Shown: positions 28,423 through 36,050 of the stretch, one piece after another | Layout of the letters: each line of letters opens with the position of its first letter | Position numbering within the stretch: the stretch's first letter is position 1 | Assembly: GCF_029937855.1 (NCBI RefSeq) | Contig: NZ_JAPYPC010000034.1 | Location: 1-38,431, forward strand | Direction: 5' to 3' | DNA from: Christiangramia sp. | GTDB taxonomy: Bacteria > Bacteroidota > Bacteroidia > Flavobacteriales > Flavobacteriaceae | DNA length: 38,431 bases | Program-made: the position numbers and the translations under genes | The notes under the pieces: model-generated | The model's input: only the letters and a program-made list of their open reading frames with translations | What the model was told of the DNA's origin: nothing | Databases searched by the model: none

Positions 28423-29118
28423 ATGCCAGATTTTATCAGGATTTATTTTTCAGGAATTGGTTTGTTTTTTCTTCTGTTTTCAACAGTTTCGCATACACAG
28501 GAAATTCCGGCAGGTTTTACCTATATCGATGAGGTGATTCCAGATATTGTATATGAAATACGATATGCCGGCCACAATAATTTTGTGGGCACATCGATTT
28601 CAGGTTATGAAAATCCGCAGGCTATTTTGAGTAAGCCGGCTGCAAAGGCATTGGCTAAAGTTCAGGAGGAACTTATTCAAAAGGACTATATGCTAAAGGT
28701 GTTTGATGCTTACCGACCCCAGCGCGCGGTAAATCATTTTATGGAATGGGCGAGAGATTCGGATGATACTCTTATGAAAAAAGAATTTTATCCAGCAGTC
28801 GCCAAAAAAGATCTTTTTCAGTTAGGTTATATTGCAACTAAATCCGGACATTCCCGGGGGAGTACAGTAGATCTAACACTGATAAGAGTTTCAGATTGTA
28901 AAGAGGTAGATATGGGAGGCTCTTATGATTTTTTCGGGGAAATATCCCATCATAATAGTTCTCAAATTACTCCGAAGCAAAAGGCAAACAGGGAACTCTT
29001 GAGATTAAGTATGCGTAAAAACGGCTTTAGGTCCTATTCCAAAGAATGGTGGCATTATACCTATGATAGGGAGCCTTACCCAGATACTTATTTTGATTTT
29101 CCAGTACAGAAAAATTAG
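28423..29118 (+). CDS. Exported D-alanyl-D-alanine dipeptidase, VanX/DdpX type
   Basis: This 231-residue M15-family zinc peptidase has an N-terminal hydrophobic leader (about residues 5-22). Its zinc site is complete: His143 and Asp150 in SGHSRGSTVDLT, and Glu208 and His211 in EWWHYTYD. Their spacing equals that of VanX, and Arg98 in DAYRPQ matches the VanX transition-state arginine. It would split D-Ala-D-Ala in the periplasm. No VanS, VanR, VanH or VanA partners are present, so recycling of wall peptides is likelier than vancomycin resistance. It is the last gene of the ligA operon. Confidence 0.9.
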   Translation: MPDFIRIYFSGIGLFFLLFSTVSHTQEIPAGFTYIDEVIPDIVYEIRYAGHNNFVGTSISGYENPQAILSKPAAKALAKVQEELIQKDYMLKVFDAYRPQRAVNHFMEWARDSDDTLMKKEFYPAVAKKDLFQLGYIATKSGHSRGSTVDLTLIRVSDCKEVDMGGSYDFFGEISHHNSSQITPKQKANRELLRLSMRKNGFRSYSKEWWHYTYDREPYPDTYFDFPVQKN

Positions 29119-29119
29119 A

Positions 29120-29180
29120 CGTCATTCTGAACTTGTTTCAGAATCTATAAATTAGACCCTGAAATAAATTCAGGGTGACG
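29120..29180. repeat. 61-base double-hairpin palindrome
   Basis: Layout: CGTCA, hairpin TTCTGAA/TTCAGAA, TCT, a 7-base linker, AGA, hairpin CCCTGAA/TTCAGGG, TGACG. The ends and the TCT/AGA segments pair with each other, so the element can fold as two hairpins or one large palindrome. It sits between convergent genes and resembles a REP or small palindromic repeat. No other copy is present in this window. Confidence 0.8.
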
Positions 29181-29220
29181 AAGGGATCTTTGGACAGAAA
29201 ATGGATAAGCAAAAATGTTC

Positions 29221-30135
29221 TTAATTTATCGCGATCTTTACACCTTCAGCTTCTATATTATTTTCAGAATCCAGGAAGAAATCAATTCGGCCTAAATAAA
29301 GTCCGTAGCAACCAACCTGGTTCACTAAAACTTTTTTACCGGCTTTGTTTATTTCAGTTGTAGGTTTCTCAAGAAAAGTATGTGTATGGCCGCCAATGAT
29401 GAGGTCTATATTTTCAGTGGATTTTGCCAGTTTAATATCAGAAATTGTTTTGCTACTGGAGTATTCATAACCTAAATGGGAAAGGCAAATTATCAGGTCA
29501 CAGTTTTCTTCTTCTTTTAAAATGCGGGTTTTGTCTGTAGCGATCTCAACAGGATCGAGATATTTTGTCTCCTTATAAAGATTTTTGTTTACTAATCCAT
29601 TTAGTTCAATTCCGAGTCCAAAAATTCCAATTTTCACGTCATCTTTAATGAAGGTTTTATAATCTTTTACATGACCCTCCATGAGGGTATTGCTAAAGTC
29701 GTAATTAGAACTGATAAACGGGAATTTCGCATGGGGCAGCTGAGCGTAAAGTCCGTCTATACCATTATCAAAATCATGGTTTCCAATAGTGGCAGCATCA
29801 TATTTTAGCATGCTCATGAGTTTGAACTCCAGTTCACCCCCATAAAAATTGAAATATGGTGTACCCTGAAAAATATCACCGGCATCTAAAAGCAAGGTAT
29901 TAGGATTCTCTTTTCGGATTTTTTCAACAAGGCTAGCCCTTCTTGCTACACCACCCATATTAGCATTTCTTCCAGCCTCAGGGCCAAAGGCTTCAATATG
30001 GCTATGCACATCATTGGTATGCAGAATGGTAATATGTTTTCTCTTTTCAGGATTTAACGAAAAGACTGAGAATCCGCCAAAACCTAGAAAAGCTGTAGCT
30101 GCCGCGGTATTATGAATAAAATCTTTTCTTTTCAT
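29221..30135 (-). CDS. Exported 5'-nucleotidase, metallophosphatase domain only
   Basis: This 304-residue protein is the catalytic half of a UshA-type 5'-nucleotidase. The two-metal site motifs are all present: TILHTNDVHSH (Asp42, His44), LLLDAGDIFQGTPY (82-94), ATIGNHDFDNG (115-125), ICLSHLGYE and IGGHTHTFLEKP. The leader MKRKDFIHNTAAATAFLGFGG resembles a Tat signal with one Arg replaced by Lys. The C-terminal substrate-binding domain is missing and is encoded by the preceding gene, 4 bases upstream. Together they should remove phosphate from nucleotides in the periplasm. Confidence 0.92.
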   Translation of the reverse strand: MKRKDFIHNTAAATAFLGFGGFSVFSLNPEKRKHITILHTNDVHSHIEAFGPEAGRNANMGGVARRASLVEKIRKENPNTLLLDAGDIFQGTPYFNFYGGELEFKLMSMLKYDAATIGNHDFDNGIDGLYAQLPHAKFPFISSNYDFSNTLMEGHVKDYKTFIKDDVKIGIFGLGIELNGLVNKNLYKETKYLDPVEIATDKTRILKEEENCDLIICLSHLGYEYSSSKTISDIKLAKSTENIDLIIGGHTHTFLEKPTTEINKAGKKVLVNQVGCYGLYLGRIDFFLDSENNIEAEGVKIAIN

Positions 30136-30139
30136 ATGC

Positions 30140-30895
30140 TTATTCTCTAATATAACGATCGTCTATTTTCGCCTGAACAGTATCTATTTTAGTAAAATAA
30201 TCTATCATGGCATTTCTAACTTTATAGTCTGTTCTATAAATATTCACCGGATTTTTAAAAAAGGCCATATTATCACCGCCGTTAGACAAATAATCTGAAG
30301 TAGCTACAAAATAAGTCTTATTATCCTGTATTTCTTCTCCATCAATAGAAGCTTGAATAATATTGAAATTTTTATCTGCCCTTATTTTTATTCCGCTCAC
30401 CGGATGAGCTGTTTTTGCCTGTTCCAAATATTTCAACATTGCTTTTAATTTGACTCCCGTGAGTTCAGCAATTACGATCTCATTTTCAAAAGGCATTATT
30501 TGGTAAGCTGTTCTGGCGGAAACATTGCCGGCAGGAATTTCAGCACGAATCCCACCATGGTTCAGCAATACCATATCCAAGTTTTTTCCGGTTTGTTTTT
30601 TAAATAAAGGATTCGTTTGAATATAAACCGCGTCAGCCATCAGATTTCCTATAGCGGTATTTAGATCGCCATCACTTTTAGATAGGAGCGTAGGATTGTA
30701 AGCCAGAGTAGAATCTAAAGTCGCGTTCAGGTGTTCTTTGTAGGGTTTTATAAATTCTGAAATTTGTTTATCTGCTTCGATCGAGTTATCAATTGCAATA
30801 CGTTCCGAAGCAATCCTGGTAACTCCTGGTTTTTCAGTCTTACACGAGTAAAAAACTACTAAAAAACCAAGTATCAAAAAATTGGAGAATTTCAT
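30140..30895 (-). CDS. Lipoprotein with 5'-nucleotidase C-terminal domain
   Basis: This 251-residue protein starts with a lipoprotein signal ending at FYSC (Cys18). The body is the UshA substrate-binding domain: NAIGNLMADAVY, VLLNHGGIRAEIPAGNVSARTAYQIMPFENEI and YFVATSDYLSNGGDNMAFF, the last being the nucleobase-stacking loop. It has no metal site, so it cannot hydrolyse alone and presumably works with the phosphatase-domain protein encoded 4 bases downstream. The gene order is opposite to the domain order in fused UshA. Lipidation would tether the pair to a membrane. Confidence 0.92.
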   Translation of the reverse strand: MKFSNFLILGFLVVFYSCKTEKPGVTRIASERIAIDNSIEADKQISEFIKPYKEHLNATLDSTLAYNPTLLSKSDGDLNTAIGNLMADAVYIQTNPLFKKQTGKNLDMVLLNHGGIRAEIPAGNVSARTAYQIMPFENEIVIAELTGVKLKAMLKYLEQAKTAHPVSGIKIRADKNFNIIQASIDGEEIQDNKTYFVATSDYLSNGGDNMAFFKNPVNIYRTDYKVRNAMIDYFTKIDTVQAKIDDRYIRE

Positions 30896-30912
30896 ATTCT
30901 GAAAATATGTTG

Positions 30913-30920
30913 CAAATATA
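30913..30920 (-). promoter_or_regulatory. Possible promoter of the nucleotidase genes
   Basis: TATATTTG on the minus strand matches TAnnTTTG, 17 bases before the ATG, the spacing shared by dapF, bamD and the DUF6913-like gene. No TTG at -33. Confidence 0.5.
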
Positions 30921-31174
30921 GAATGCTTTTTAAATCTCGCGAAAATCCTTTTGACTAATATTCAGGTTATTCCTGTTAACTCTTTACGGCATATCTGGCT
31001 ATATGTTTTTTAGAGCATTCCGAAAATTTATGAATTAAATTCTTATTCAAAGATTTGCCACGGAAGAGAAAAAATTGATATTGAAAAACCTCCTTTAAAT
31101 ATTCCGCATTTAACAAAAAGTATAAACCTGTTAGATTCCAATATACACGAAGGTTTCCGGGTACATAATCTTCT

Positions 31175-31203
31175 TTGATACTGCTGGAAATTATTTACAT
31201 TTG
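31175..31203 (+). promoter_or_regulatory. Promoter of the DUF6913-like gene and dapA, Bacteroidota type
   Basis: TTG (31175-31177), an 18-base spacer and TACATTTG (31196-31203) match both consensus elements. The -7 ends 18 bases before the ATG at 31222, giving a leader of roughly 10-15 bases. Confidence 0.72.
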
Positions 31204-31221
31204 CGCCACCTAATTTGAATT

Positions 31222-31734
31222 ATGATCGCTGGAAAACTGAAAAATATAATCCATTCGAAAAAGATTAGAAGGTCTATGTTGAATGGAAAACTTTCCAGGG
31301 AAGGAAATTCCGGTAAGATTGGCTTGATCATCGATGATGAGAAATTTGAATCGGGGCAAAAACTTACAGAGTTTTATAAGTTCACTGGAGTAAGTAAAAG
31401 TGATTTTAAAGTAGTGTTTTGCGGAAATTCGGATAAAATTCCTGAAAATCTGGAAGCCGACGTATTAACTATCAAAGACATTTCCCTTTTAGGTGATTTT
31501 AAAAACGAATCGATACGCCGTTTTGCCAGTGAAGACTTTGACTTTCTTATCTGTTATTTTTCAGAAAACAATACAGCTGGATACCTGCTAGCCGCTGAAA
31601 GCCTGGCCAATATTAAAATTGGAAATTCTCCAGATTCCTACGGAATTTTTGATGTGGAGATCCATGCAAAGAAAATAGATGTTTTTCAGCAGGAAGTTTT
31701 AAAATATTTAAAAATCTTAAAAAAGAATAATTAA
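31222..31734 (+). CDS. DUF6913-like protein of unknown function
   Basis: This 170-residue soluble protein has a basic start ([16 protein letters not shown]). It then alternates strands and helices: [49 protein letters not shown] recall this type being labelled DUF6913 and found beside dapA in flavobacteria; the label is from memory. There is no signal peptide and no catalytic motif that I recognise. It has a good promoter, and its stop overlaps the dapA ATG by 1 base (TAATG), so it is translationally coupled to lysine and peptidoglycan precursor synthesis. Confidence 0.78.
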   Translation: MIAGKLKNIIHSKKIRRSMLNGKLSREGNSGKIGLIIDDEKFESGQKLTEFYKFTGVSKSDFKVVFCGNSDKIPENLEADVLTIKDISLLGDFKNESIRRFASEDFDFLICYFSENNTAGYLLAAESLANIKIGNSPDSYGIFDVEIHAKKIDVFQQEVLKYLKILKKNN

Positions 31735-32609
31735 TGGAAGCCTTTGTAGGAACCGGAGTAGCACTAATTACTCCATTTAAGGAGGATTTATCTATAGATA
31801 TCAATGCCCTTAGCAATCTTGTGAAAAACCAGGTTGAAAATGGGATAGAATACCTCGTGGTTTTAGGTACTACTGCTGAAAGCGCTACGCTTACTAGAGA
31901 CGAAAAAGAACTGATTAAGAAAACCGTTAAAGAAGCAAATGCAGGTAAGCTCCCTTTAGTACTTGGTGTTGGAGGGAATAATACCGCCGGTGTGGTGGAG
32001 GAGCTGGAAACTAATGATCTTGATGGATTTGATGCCATACTTTCAGTATCTCCATATTATAACAAACCAACACAAGAAGGGATTTACCGTCATTTTGAGG
32101 CAATTTCCAGGGCATCTCCATTGCCAATCATTTTGTATAATGTTCCCGGGAGAACTTCTTCCAATGTTTTACCTGAAACCATCAATAGAATTGCCAGAAA
32201 TTTAGAAAATGTGATCGGCGTGAAAGAAGCTGCAGGAGATATTGTGCAGGCGATGAAATTAATCAGCTTGGTGCCTGAAGATTTTAAAGTTATTTCCGGG
32301 GATGATATGATCACTTTGCCTATGACCCTTGCCGGGGGCAAAGGAGTGATTTCTGTTATAGCACAGGGCTTTCCTAAAGAATTTTCAAATATGGTTCGAG
32401 CCGGACTAGAAGGAAAAGTTTCTGAAGCATATAAAATACATTACAAAATAGCGCCTTCCATAGATCTTATTTTTGCGGAAGGAAATCCTGCCGGGATCAA
32501 GGCTTTACTCGCCAAAAAAGGAATGATCACTAACTCTCTAAGACTTCCGTTGGTAGAAGCCAGTGAAAACTTGCAGAGCAGGATCAATAGTTTTGTAGAT
32601 AATTTTTAG
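31734..32609 (+). CDS. dapA: 4-hydroxy-tetrahydrodipicolinate synthase
   Basis: This 291-residue aldolase-fold enzyme condenses pyruvate with aspartate semialdehyde, the first step of the diaminopimelate and lysine branch. Marks are GTTAES (45-50), SPYYNKP (106-112), LYNVPGR with Tyr135, and the Schiff-base Lys164 in IGVKEAAGD. Length is normal. The ATG overlaps the stop of the DUF6913-like gene by 1 base. A possible terminator lies 19 bases after the stop. Confidence 0.97.
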   Translation: MEAFVGTGVALITPFKEDLSIDINALSNLVKNQVENGIEYLVVLGTTAESATLTRDEKELIKKTVKEANAGKLPLVLGVGGNNTAGVVEELETNDLDGFDAILSVSPYYNKPTQEGIYRHFEAISRASPLPIILYNVPGRTSSNVLPETINRIARNLENVIGVKEAAGDIVQAMKLISLVPEDFKVISGDDMITLPMTLAGGKGVISVIAQGFPKEFSNMVRAGLEGKVSEAYKIHYKIAPSIDLIFAEGNPAGIKALLAKKGMITNSLRLPLVEASENLQSRINSFVDNF

Positions 32610-32627
32610 CGAATATTTTACTTAAAG

Positions 32628-32692
32628 AACTTTCTTACTACAATAAAAGCCTGATTATAGGGTTATTTGAGTAGTTTAGGAAAGTTTTTTTT
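32628..32692 (+). terminator. Possible dapA terminator
   Basis: AACTTTCTTA (32628-32637) pairs with TAGGAAAGTT (32677-32686) at 9 of 10 positions counting one G-U pair, followed by a T-run. The 39-base loop is unusually long, so confidence is moderate. Confidence 0.4.
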
Positions 32693-32708
32693 ATAGTAAC
32701 AAAAAATG

Positions 32709-32716
32709 TATTTTTG
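32709..32716 (+). promoter_or_regulatory. Possible bamD -7 promoter element
   Basis: TATTTTTG matches TAnnTTTG and ends 19 bases before the ATG at 32736. It overlaps the earlier in-frame ATG at 32706, which argues against that start. Confidence 0.5.
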
Positions 32717-32735
32717 CCAGATGTTTTTACGTATC

Positions 32736-33545
32736 ATGAAAAAAGGAATTCTCATTTTAGGTGTCCTATTGGTAACGCTCTCCTGTAGCGAATATCAAAA
32801 GCTGCTTAAAAGTGAAGAAACTGCTCCAAAATATACGGCAGCAGAGGAGTTGTATAACGAAGGTAAAGAAGAGGATAGTAATAAAAAGCTCAGAAAAGCT
32901 TTAAGATTATTAGAGCAGGTTGAGCCGGAATTCCGTGGAAAACCTCAGGGGGAAAGACTGGTGTTTTTATTGGCAGATACGTATTACCAGTTAGGAGATT
33001 ATTTTAATGCTCCATTTCAGTTTGAAAGATTTTTACAATTATATCCAAATAGTCAAAAGGCAGAAGAAGCTTCATATAAATCGGCTGCATCTTATTTTTA
33101 TCGTTCACCGCGATATGATCTTGATCAAACCGATACCCGTAAAGCCATTGAAGAACTTCAGGTTTATTTAAATAAATATCCGGAAGGGGAATTTCAGGAA
33201 GAAGCAAATACAATGGCTACAGAATTGCGAATCAAGCTGGAAAAGAAAGCTTACGAGATTGCCAAGCAATATCACCATACTGAATATTACAAGGCTGCAA
33301 TTGCTTCTTTCAATAACTTTATAGCGAATTACCCGGGATCTCCTTTTAGAGAAGCTGCTTATTATTACAGGTTCGATTCAGCTTATAAACTTGCCATTAA
33401 TAGTTTTGAAGTTTTAATGGAAGCACGGTTAAAAGAGGCCCAGGAGTTTTACAAATCATATAATAAATATTATCCTGAGGGGGAATATGTTCCACAACTG
33501 GAAGAGTCTTCCTTAGAGATAGATAATAGGTTACAGAATTTTTAA
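32736..33545 (+). CDS. bamD: Outer membrane assembly lipoprotein BamD
   Basis: This 269-residue lipoprotein works with BamA to insert beta-barrel proteins into the outer membrane. The leader MKKGILILGVLLVTLSC has its lipidated Cys at residue 17. The rest is tetratricopeptide-like helices: LADTYYQLGDYFNAPFQFER followed by FLQLYP, then AAIASFNNFIANYPGSPFREAAYYYRF. The frame opens at an ATG at 32706 with ten extra residues, but that ATG lies within a -7-like element, and only the ATG at 32736 leaves a normal lipoprotein signal. It heads the operon bamD, rpoZ, coaBC, DUF4835 gene, recN, with gaps of only 8-58 bases. Confidence 0.93.
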   Translation: MKKGILILGVLLVTLSCSEYQKLLKSEETAPKYTAAEELYNEGKEEDSNKKLRKALRLLEQVEPEFRGKPQGERLVFLLADTYYQLGDYFNAPFQFERFLQLYPNSQKAEEASYKSAASYFYRSPRYDLDQTDTRKAIEELQVYLNKYPEGEFQEEANTMATELRIKLEKKAYEIAKQYHHTEYYKAAIASFNNFIANYPGSPFREAAYYYRFDSAYKLAINSFEVLMEARLKEAQEFYKSYNKYYPEGEYVPQLEESSLEIDNRLQNF

Positions 33546-33553
33546 TTATAGGA

Positions 33554-33886
33554 ATGATGGATTTTAAGAAAATTGATGCGCCGGTAAACACTACTACTAT
33601 TAACAGGAATAAAGTAGATGCTCCAACCGGAAATATTTATGAAGCGATCTCGATAGTTGCTAAAAGAGCAGGACAGATCAATGGCGAAATCAAAAAAGAA
33701 TTATTGGAGAAGCTTGATGAATTTGCTACTTATAACGACTCTCTTGATGAAATCTTTGAGAACAAAGAGCAGATCGAAGTTTCTAAATTCTATGAAAGAT
33801 TGCCAAAGCCGCAATCACTTGCAATTCAGGAATGGTTAGAAGATAAGATCTACTACCGTAACACCAAAGAAGACATCGCAGAATAG
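33554..33886 (+). CDS. rpoZ: RNA polymerase omega subunit, Bacteroidota type
   Basis: This 110-residue protein has the omega motif in PTGNIYEAISIVAKRAGQI (about residues 24-42), where the helix packs against the beta-prime subunit of RNA polymerase. The remainder is longer and more acidic than proteobacterial omega, as usual in this phylum. It helps assemble and stabilise the polymerase. Two ATG codons stand side by side (33554 and 33557), and either could be used. It lies 8 bases after bamD and 14 before coaBC; an omega gene beside coaBC is a familiar pairing in many bacteria. Confidence 0.88.
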   Translation: MMDFKKIDAPVNTTTINRNKVDAPTGNIYEAISIVAKRAGQINGEIKKELLEKLDEFATYNDSLDEIFENKEQIEVSKFYERLPKPQSLAIQEWLEDKIYYRNTKEDIAE

Positions 33887-33900
33887 ATTTCGAAACAAAT

Positions 33901-35109
33901 ATGTCTGTACTTAAAGGCAAAAAAGTTTTATTAGGTATTACCGGAGGTATTGCCGCATACAAAACTGCCGCATTAGTACGTTTATTTGTAAAAGCAGGTG
34001 CCAATGTTAAAGTTGTGATGACCCCTGCTGCTAAAGAATTTATCACTCCGCTTACACTTTCCACACTTTCTAAGAATGAAGTATTTTCTTCATTTACAGA
34101 TGAGGAAGATGAAAATGAAAAATGGAATAATCACGTTGAACTCGGCCTCTGGGCCGATTTCATGCTTATAGCCCCCGCTACTGCCAGCACACTCTCCAAG
34201 ATGGCATCGGGGAACAGCGATAATTTCCTGCTGGCCACGTATCTTTCAGCTAAATGCCCGGTCTTTTTTGCTCCCGCCATGGATCTTGATATGTATAAGC
34301 ATCCCTCTACCAAAAACAGCTTTGAAAAACTTCAGGAATTTCAAAATATTATGATTCCTGCTGGTGATGGTGAATTGGCAAGTGGATTACACGGAGAAGG
34401 AAGAATGGCTGAGCCTGAAGAGATCATTCAATTTCTAGAGCATCATTTTACTGAAAACCTGCCCTTGAAAGGGAAAAAGATATTAATTACTGCAGGGCCC
34501 ACATACGAAGCTATAGACCCGGTTCGTTTTATAGGAAATCATTCCAGCGGAAAAATGGGATATGAAATTGCTGAAAATGCCGCAAAACTGGGTGCTGAGG
34601 TAATTCTTATTTCCGGTCCCACTCATTTGATTATCGATGATAAAGATATAAACCTGATAAGAGTTACAAGTACAAGGGAGATGTATGAAGCTGCTCACTC
34701 TCATTTTGAGAATATAGATGTTTTTATCGCTGCTGCTGCGGTAGCTGATTATAAACCGAAAGTGGTTGCAGATCAAAAGATTAAAAAGAAGGACGATTCC
34801 CTAACTTTAGAACTGACTAAGACCGAAGATATTCTGGCAAGTTTAGGCTGTAAAAAAGCGAATCAGAAACTCGTTGGATTTGCCCTGGAAACCAATAATG
34901 AGGTGGAAAATGCCAGAAAAAAACTTAAAAAGAAGAATCTTGACTTTATTGTTTTAAATTCCCTGAACGATAAAGGAGCCGGTTTCAAAAGTGAGACCAA
35001 CAAAATAAGTATTATCTATCCAGATAAGAAGAAAGATTTTGATCTAAAGTCAAAAAAAGAAGTGGCCGAAGATATTTTAACCGAAATTATAGAATTGCTG
35101 AATGCATAG
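33901..35109 (+). CDS. coaBC: Phosphopantothenoylcysteine decarboxylase / phosphopantothenate-cysteine ligase
   Basis: This 402-residue bifunctional enzyme carries out two consecutive steps of coenzyme A synthesis. The N-terminal flavin decarboxylase domain (about residues 1-180) has GITGGIAAYK, active-site His78 in NHVELG, and PAMDLDM (125-131). The C-terminal ligase domain (about 185-402) has ILITAGPTYEAIDPVRFIGN followed by HSSGKMG, and AAAVADYKP. In the loop where E. coli Dfp has the catalytic Cys158 (ACG), this protein has ASG with Ser161. It overlaps the next gene by 8 bases. Confidence 0.96.
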   Translation: MSVLKGKKVLLGITGGIAAYKTAALVRLFVKAGANVKVVMTPAAKEFITPLTLSTLSKNEVFSSFTDEEDENEKWNNHVELGLWADFMLIAPATASTLSKMASGNSDNFLLATYLSAKCPVFFAPAMDLDMYKHPSTKNSFEKLQEFQNIMIPAGDGELASGLHGEGRMAEPEEIIQFLEHHFTENLPLKGKKILITAGPTYEAIDPVRFIGNHSSGKMGYEIAENAAKLGAEVILISGPTHLIIDDKDINLIRVTSTREMYEAAHSHFENIDVFIAAAAVADYKPKVVADQKIKKKDDSLTLELTKTEDILASLGCKKANQKLVGFALETNNEVENARKKLKKKNLDFIVLNSLNDKGAGFKSETNKISIIYPDKKKDFDLKSKKEVAEDILTEIIELLNA

Positions 35110-35992
35110 AATAGTTACAATTTTAGTATTCGTTTTTGGCTTGCAGCTAGGTTCTGCACAGCAAATTAATTGTGAGATTATTGTAAATGCAGAGCAAACC
35201 GGCCAGACCAACTTATCTGTTTTTAAGACGCTGGAGCGGGCTTTAAATGAATTTGTAAATCAAACCACCTGGACAGATAAGAATTTCAAAAATCATGAGC
35301 GTATTAACTGCAGTATGTTCATCACGATAAACAGTTTTGAGGGCGAGACTTTTAACGGCACAATTCAGGTGCAATCTTCAAGACCTGTTTACGGGACTTC
35401 TCTGATCACTCCTATATTTAATTTTAATGATGAACAATTTGGCTTTAGTTACAGGGAATATCAGCCACTTAATTACAGTCAGAATAGCTATACCTCCAAC
35501 CTGGTTTCTGTAATATCTTTTTACGTTTATACTATCCTGGGGATGGATGCAGATACATTCGCTCCTGAGGGTGGAACAGTGTATTACGAAGAAGCCAATA
35601 GAATTGTTACAAACGCACAGCAAGGCAATTCTCAGGGCTGGCGTGGATCAGATGGGCAGCGTTCCAGGTTCAGGCTTAATGCAGACCTCCTGGCGAATAC
35701 TTATGCGGAATATAGAACAGCACTCTACAAATACCATCGTTTAGGACTGGACGTGATGCATGATGATATTTTAGCTGGAAAAAATACAATTGCTGAAGTG
35801 ATAAATGATCTTGAAGTGATGAACAATCGAAGAAACAATTCTTTATTACTTAGAGTATTTCTGGATTCCAAGGCAGATGAAATCACTTCTATCTATTCGG
35901 AAGGGCCGCCGGTTGGAAATAAAGCAGAACTCCTAGAATCCCTGAATAATATCGCTCCCAGATACGCCAGGAACTGGAGGAATATTCAGTAG
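35102..35992 (+). CDS. DUF4835 family exported protein
   Basis: This 296-residue protein has a signal peptide ending near GSAQ and then INCEIIVNAEQTGQTNLSVFK, the typical start of DUF4835. Further family-like stretches are FTGTIQVQSSRPVYGTS-type sequence (about residues 80-98), FYVYTILGMDADTFAPEGG and QGWRGSDGQRSRFRL. The molecular function is unknown. It regularly lies between coaBC and recN in Bacteroidota, as here. It is probably periplasmic or surface-associated. It overlaps coaBC by 8 bases, so it is tightly co-expressed. Confidence 0.92.
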   Translation: MHRIVTILVFVFGLQLGSAQQINCEIIVNAEQTGQTNLSVFKTLERALNEFVNQTTWTDKNFKNHERINCSMFITINSFEGETFNGTIQVQSSRPVYGTSLITPIFNFNDEQFGFSYREYQPLNYSQNSYTSNLVSVISFYVYTILGMDADTFAPEGGTVYYEEANRIVTNAQQGNSQGWRGSDGQRSRFRLNADLLANTYAEYRTALYKYHRLGLDVMHDDILAGKNTIAEVINDLEVMNNRRNNSLLLRVFLDSKADEITSIYSEGPPVGNKAELLESLNNIAPRYARNWRNIQ

Positions 35993-36001
35993 GCATTTAG
36001 G

Positions 36002-36032
36002 TTGATTTCAATATTTTTCTCACGTATATTTA
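36002..36032 (+). promoter_or_regulatory. Possible recN promoter
   Basis: TTG (36002-36004), a 20-base spacer and TATATTTA (36025-36032) resemble the Bacteroidota consensus with the last base changed. It would let recN respond to damage apart from the operon. This support is weak. Confidence 0.35.
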
Positions 36033-36050
36033 GCACAAATTTTAATCGAT

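Larger units (their letters stand above)
30896..31221. other. Divergent intergenic region
   Basis: These 326 bases hold no gene. They contain the nucleotidase -7 element, the DUF6913/dapA promoter, and about 250 AT-rich bases between them in which I see no clear structure. Confidence 0.6.

Noticed and set aside
28423-29118. Vancomycin-resistance gene cluster
   Set aside because: Only the dipeptidase is present; the regulators, ligase and dehydrogenase are absent.
29221-30895. 5'-nucleotidase genes as one frameshifted gene
   Set aside because: The domain order is reversed compared with UshA, and each part has its own start and export signal.
32706-32735. Upstream in-frame ATG as the bamD start
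   Set aside because: It overlaps a promoter -7 element and would place ten residues before a lipoprotein signal.
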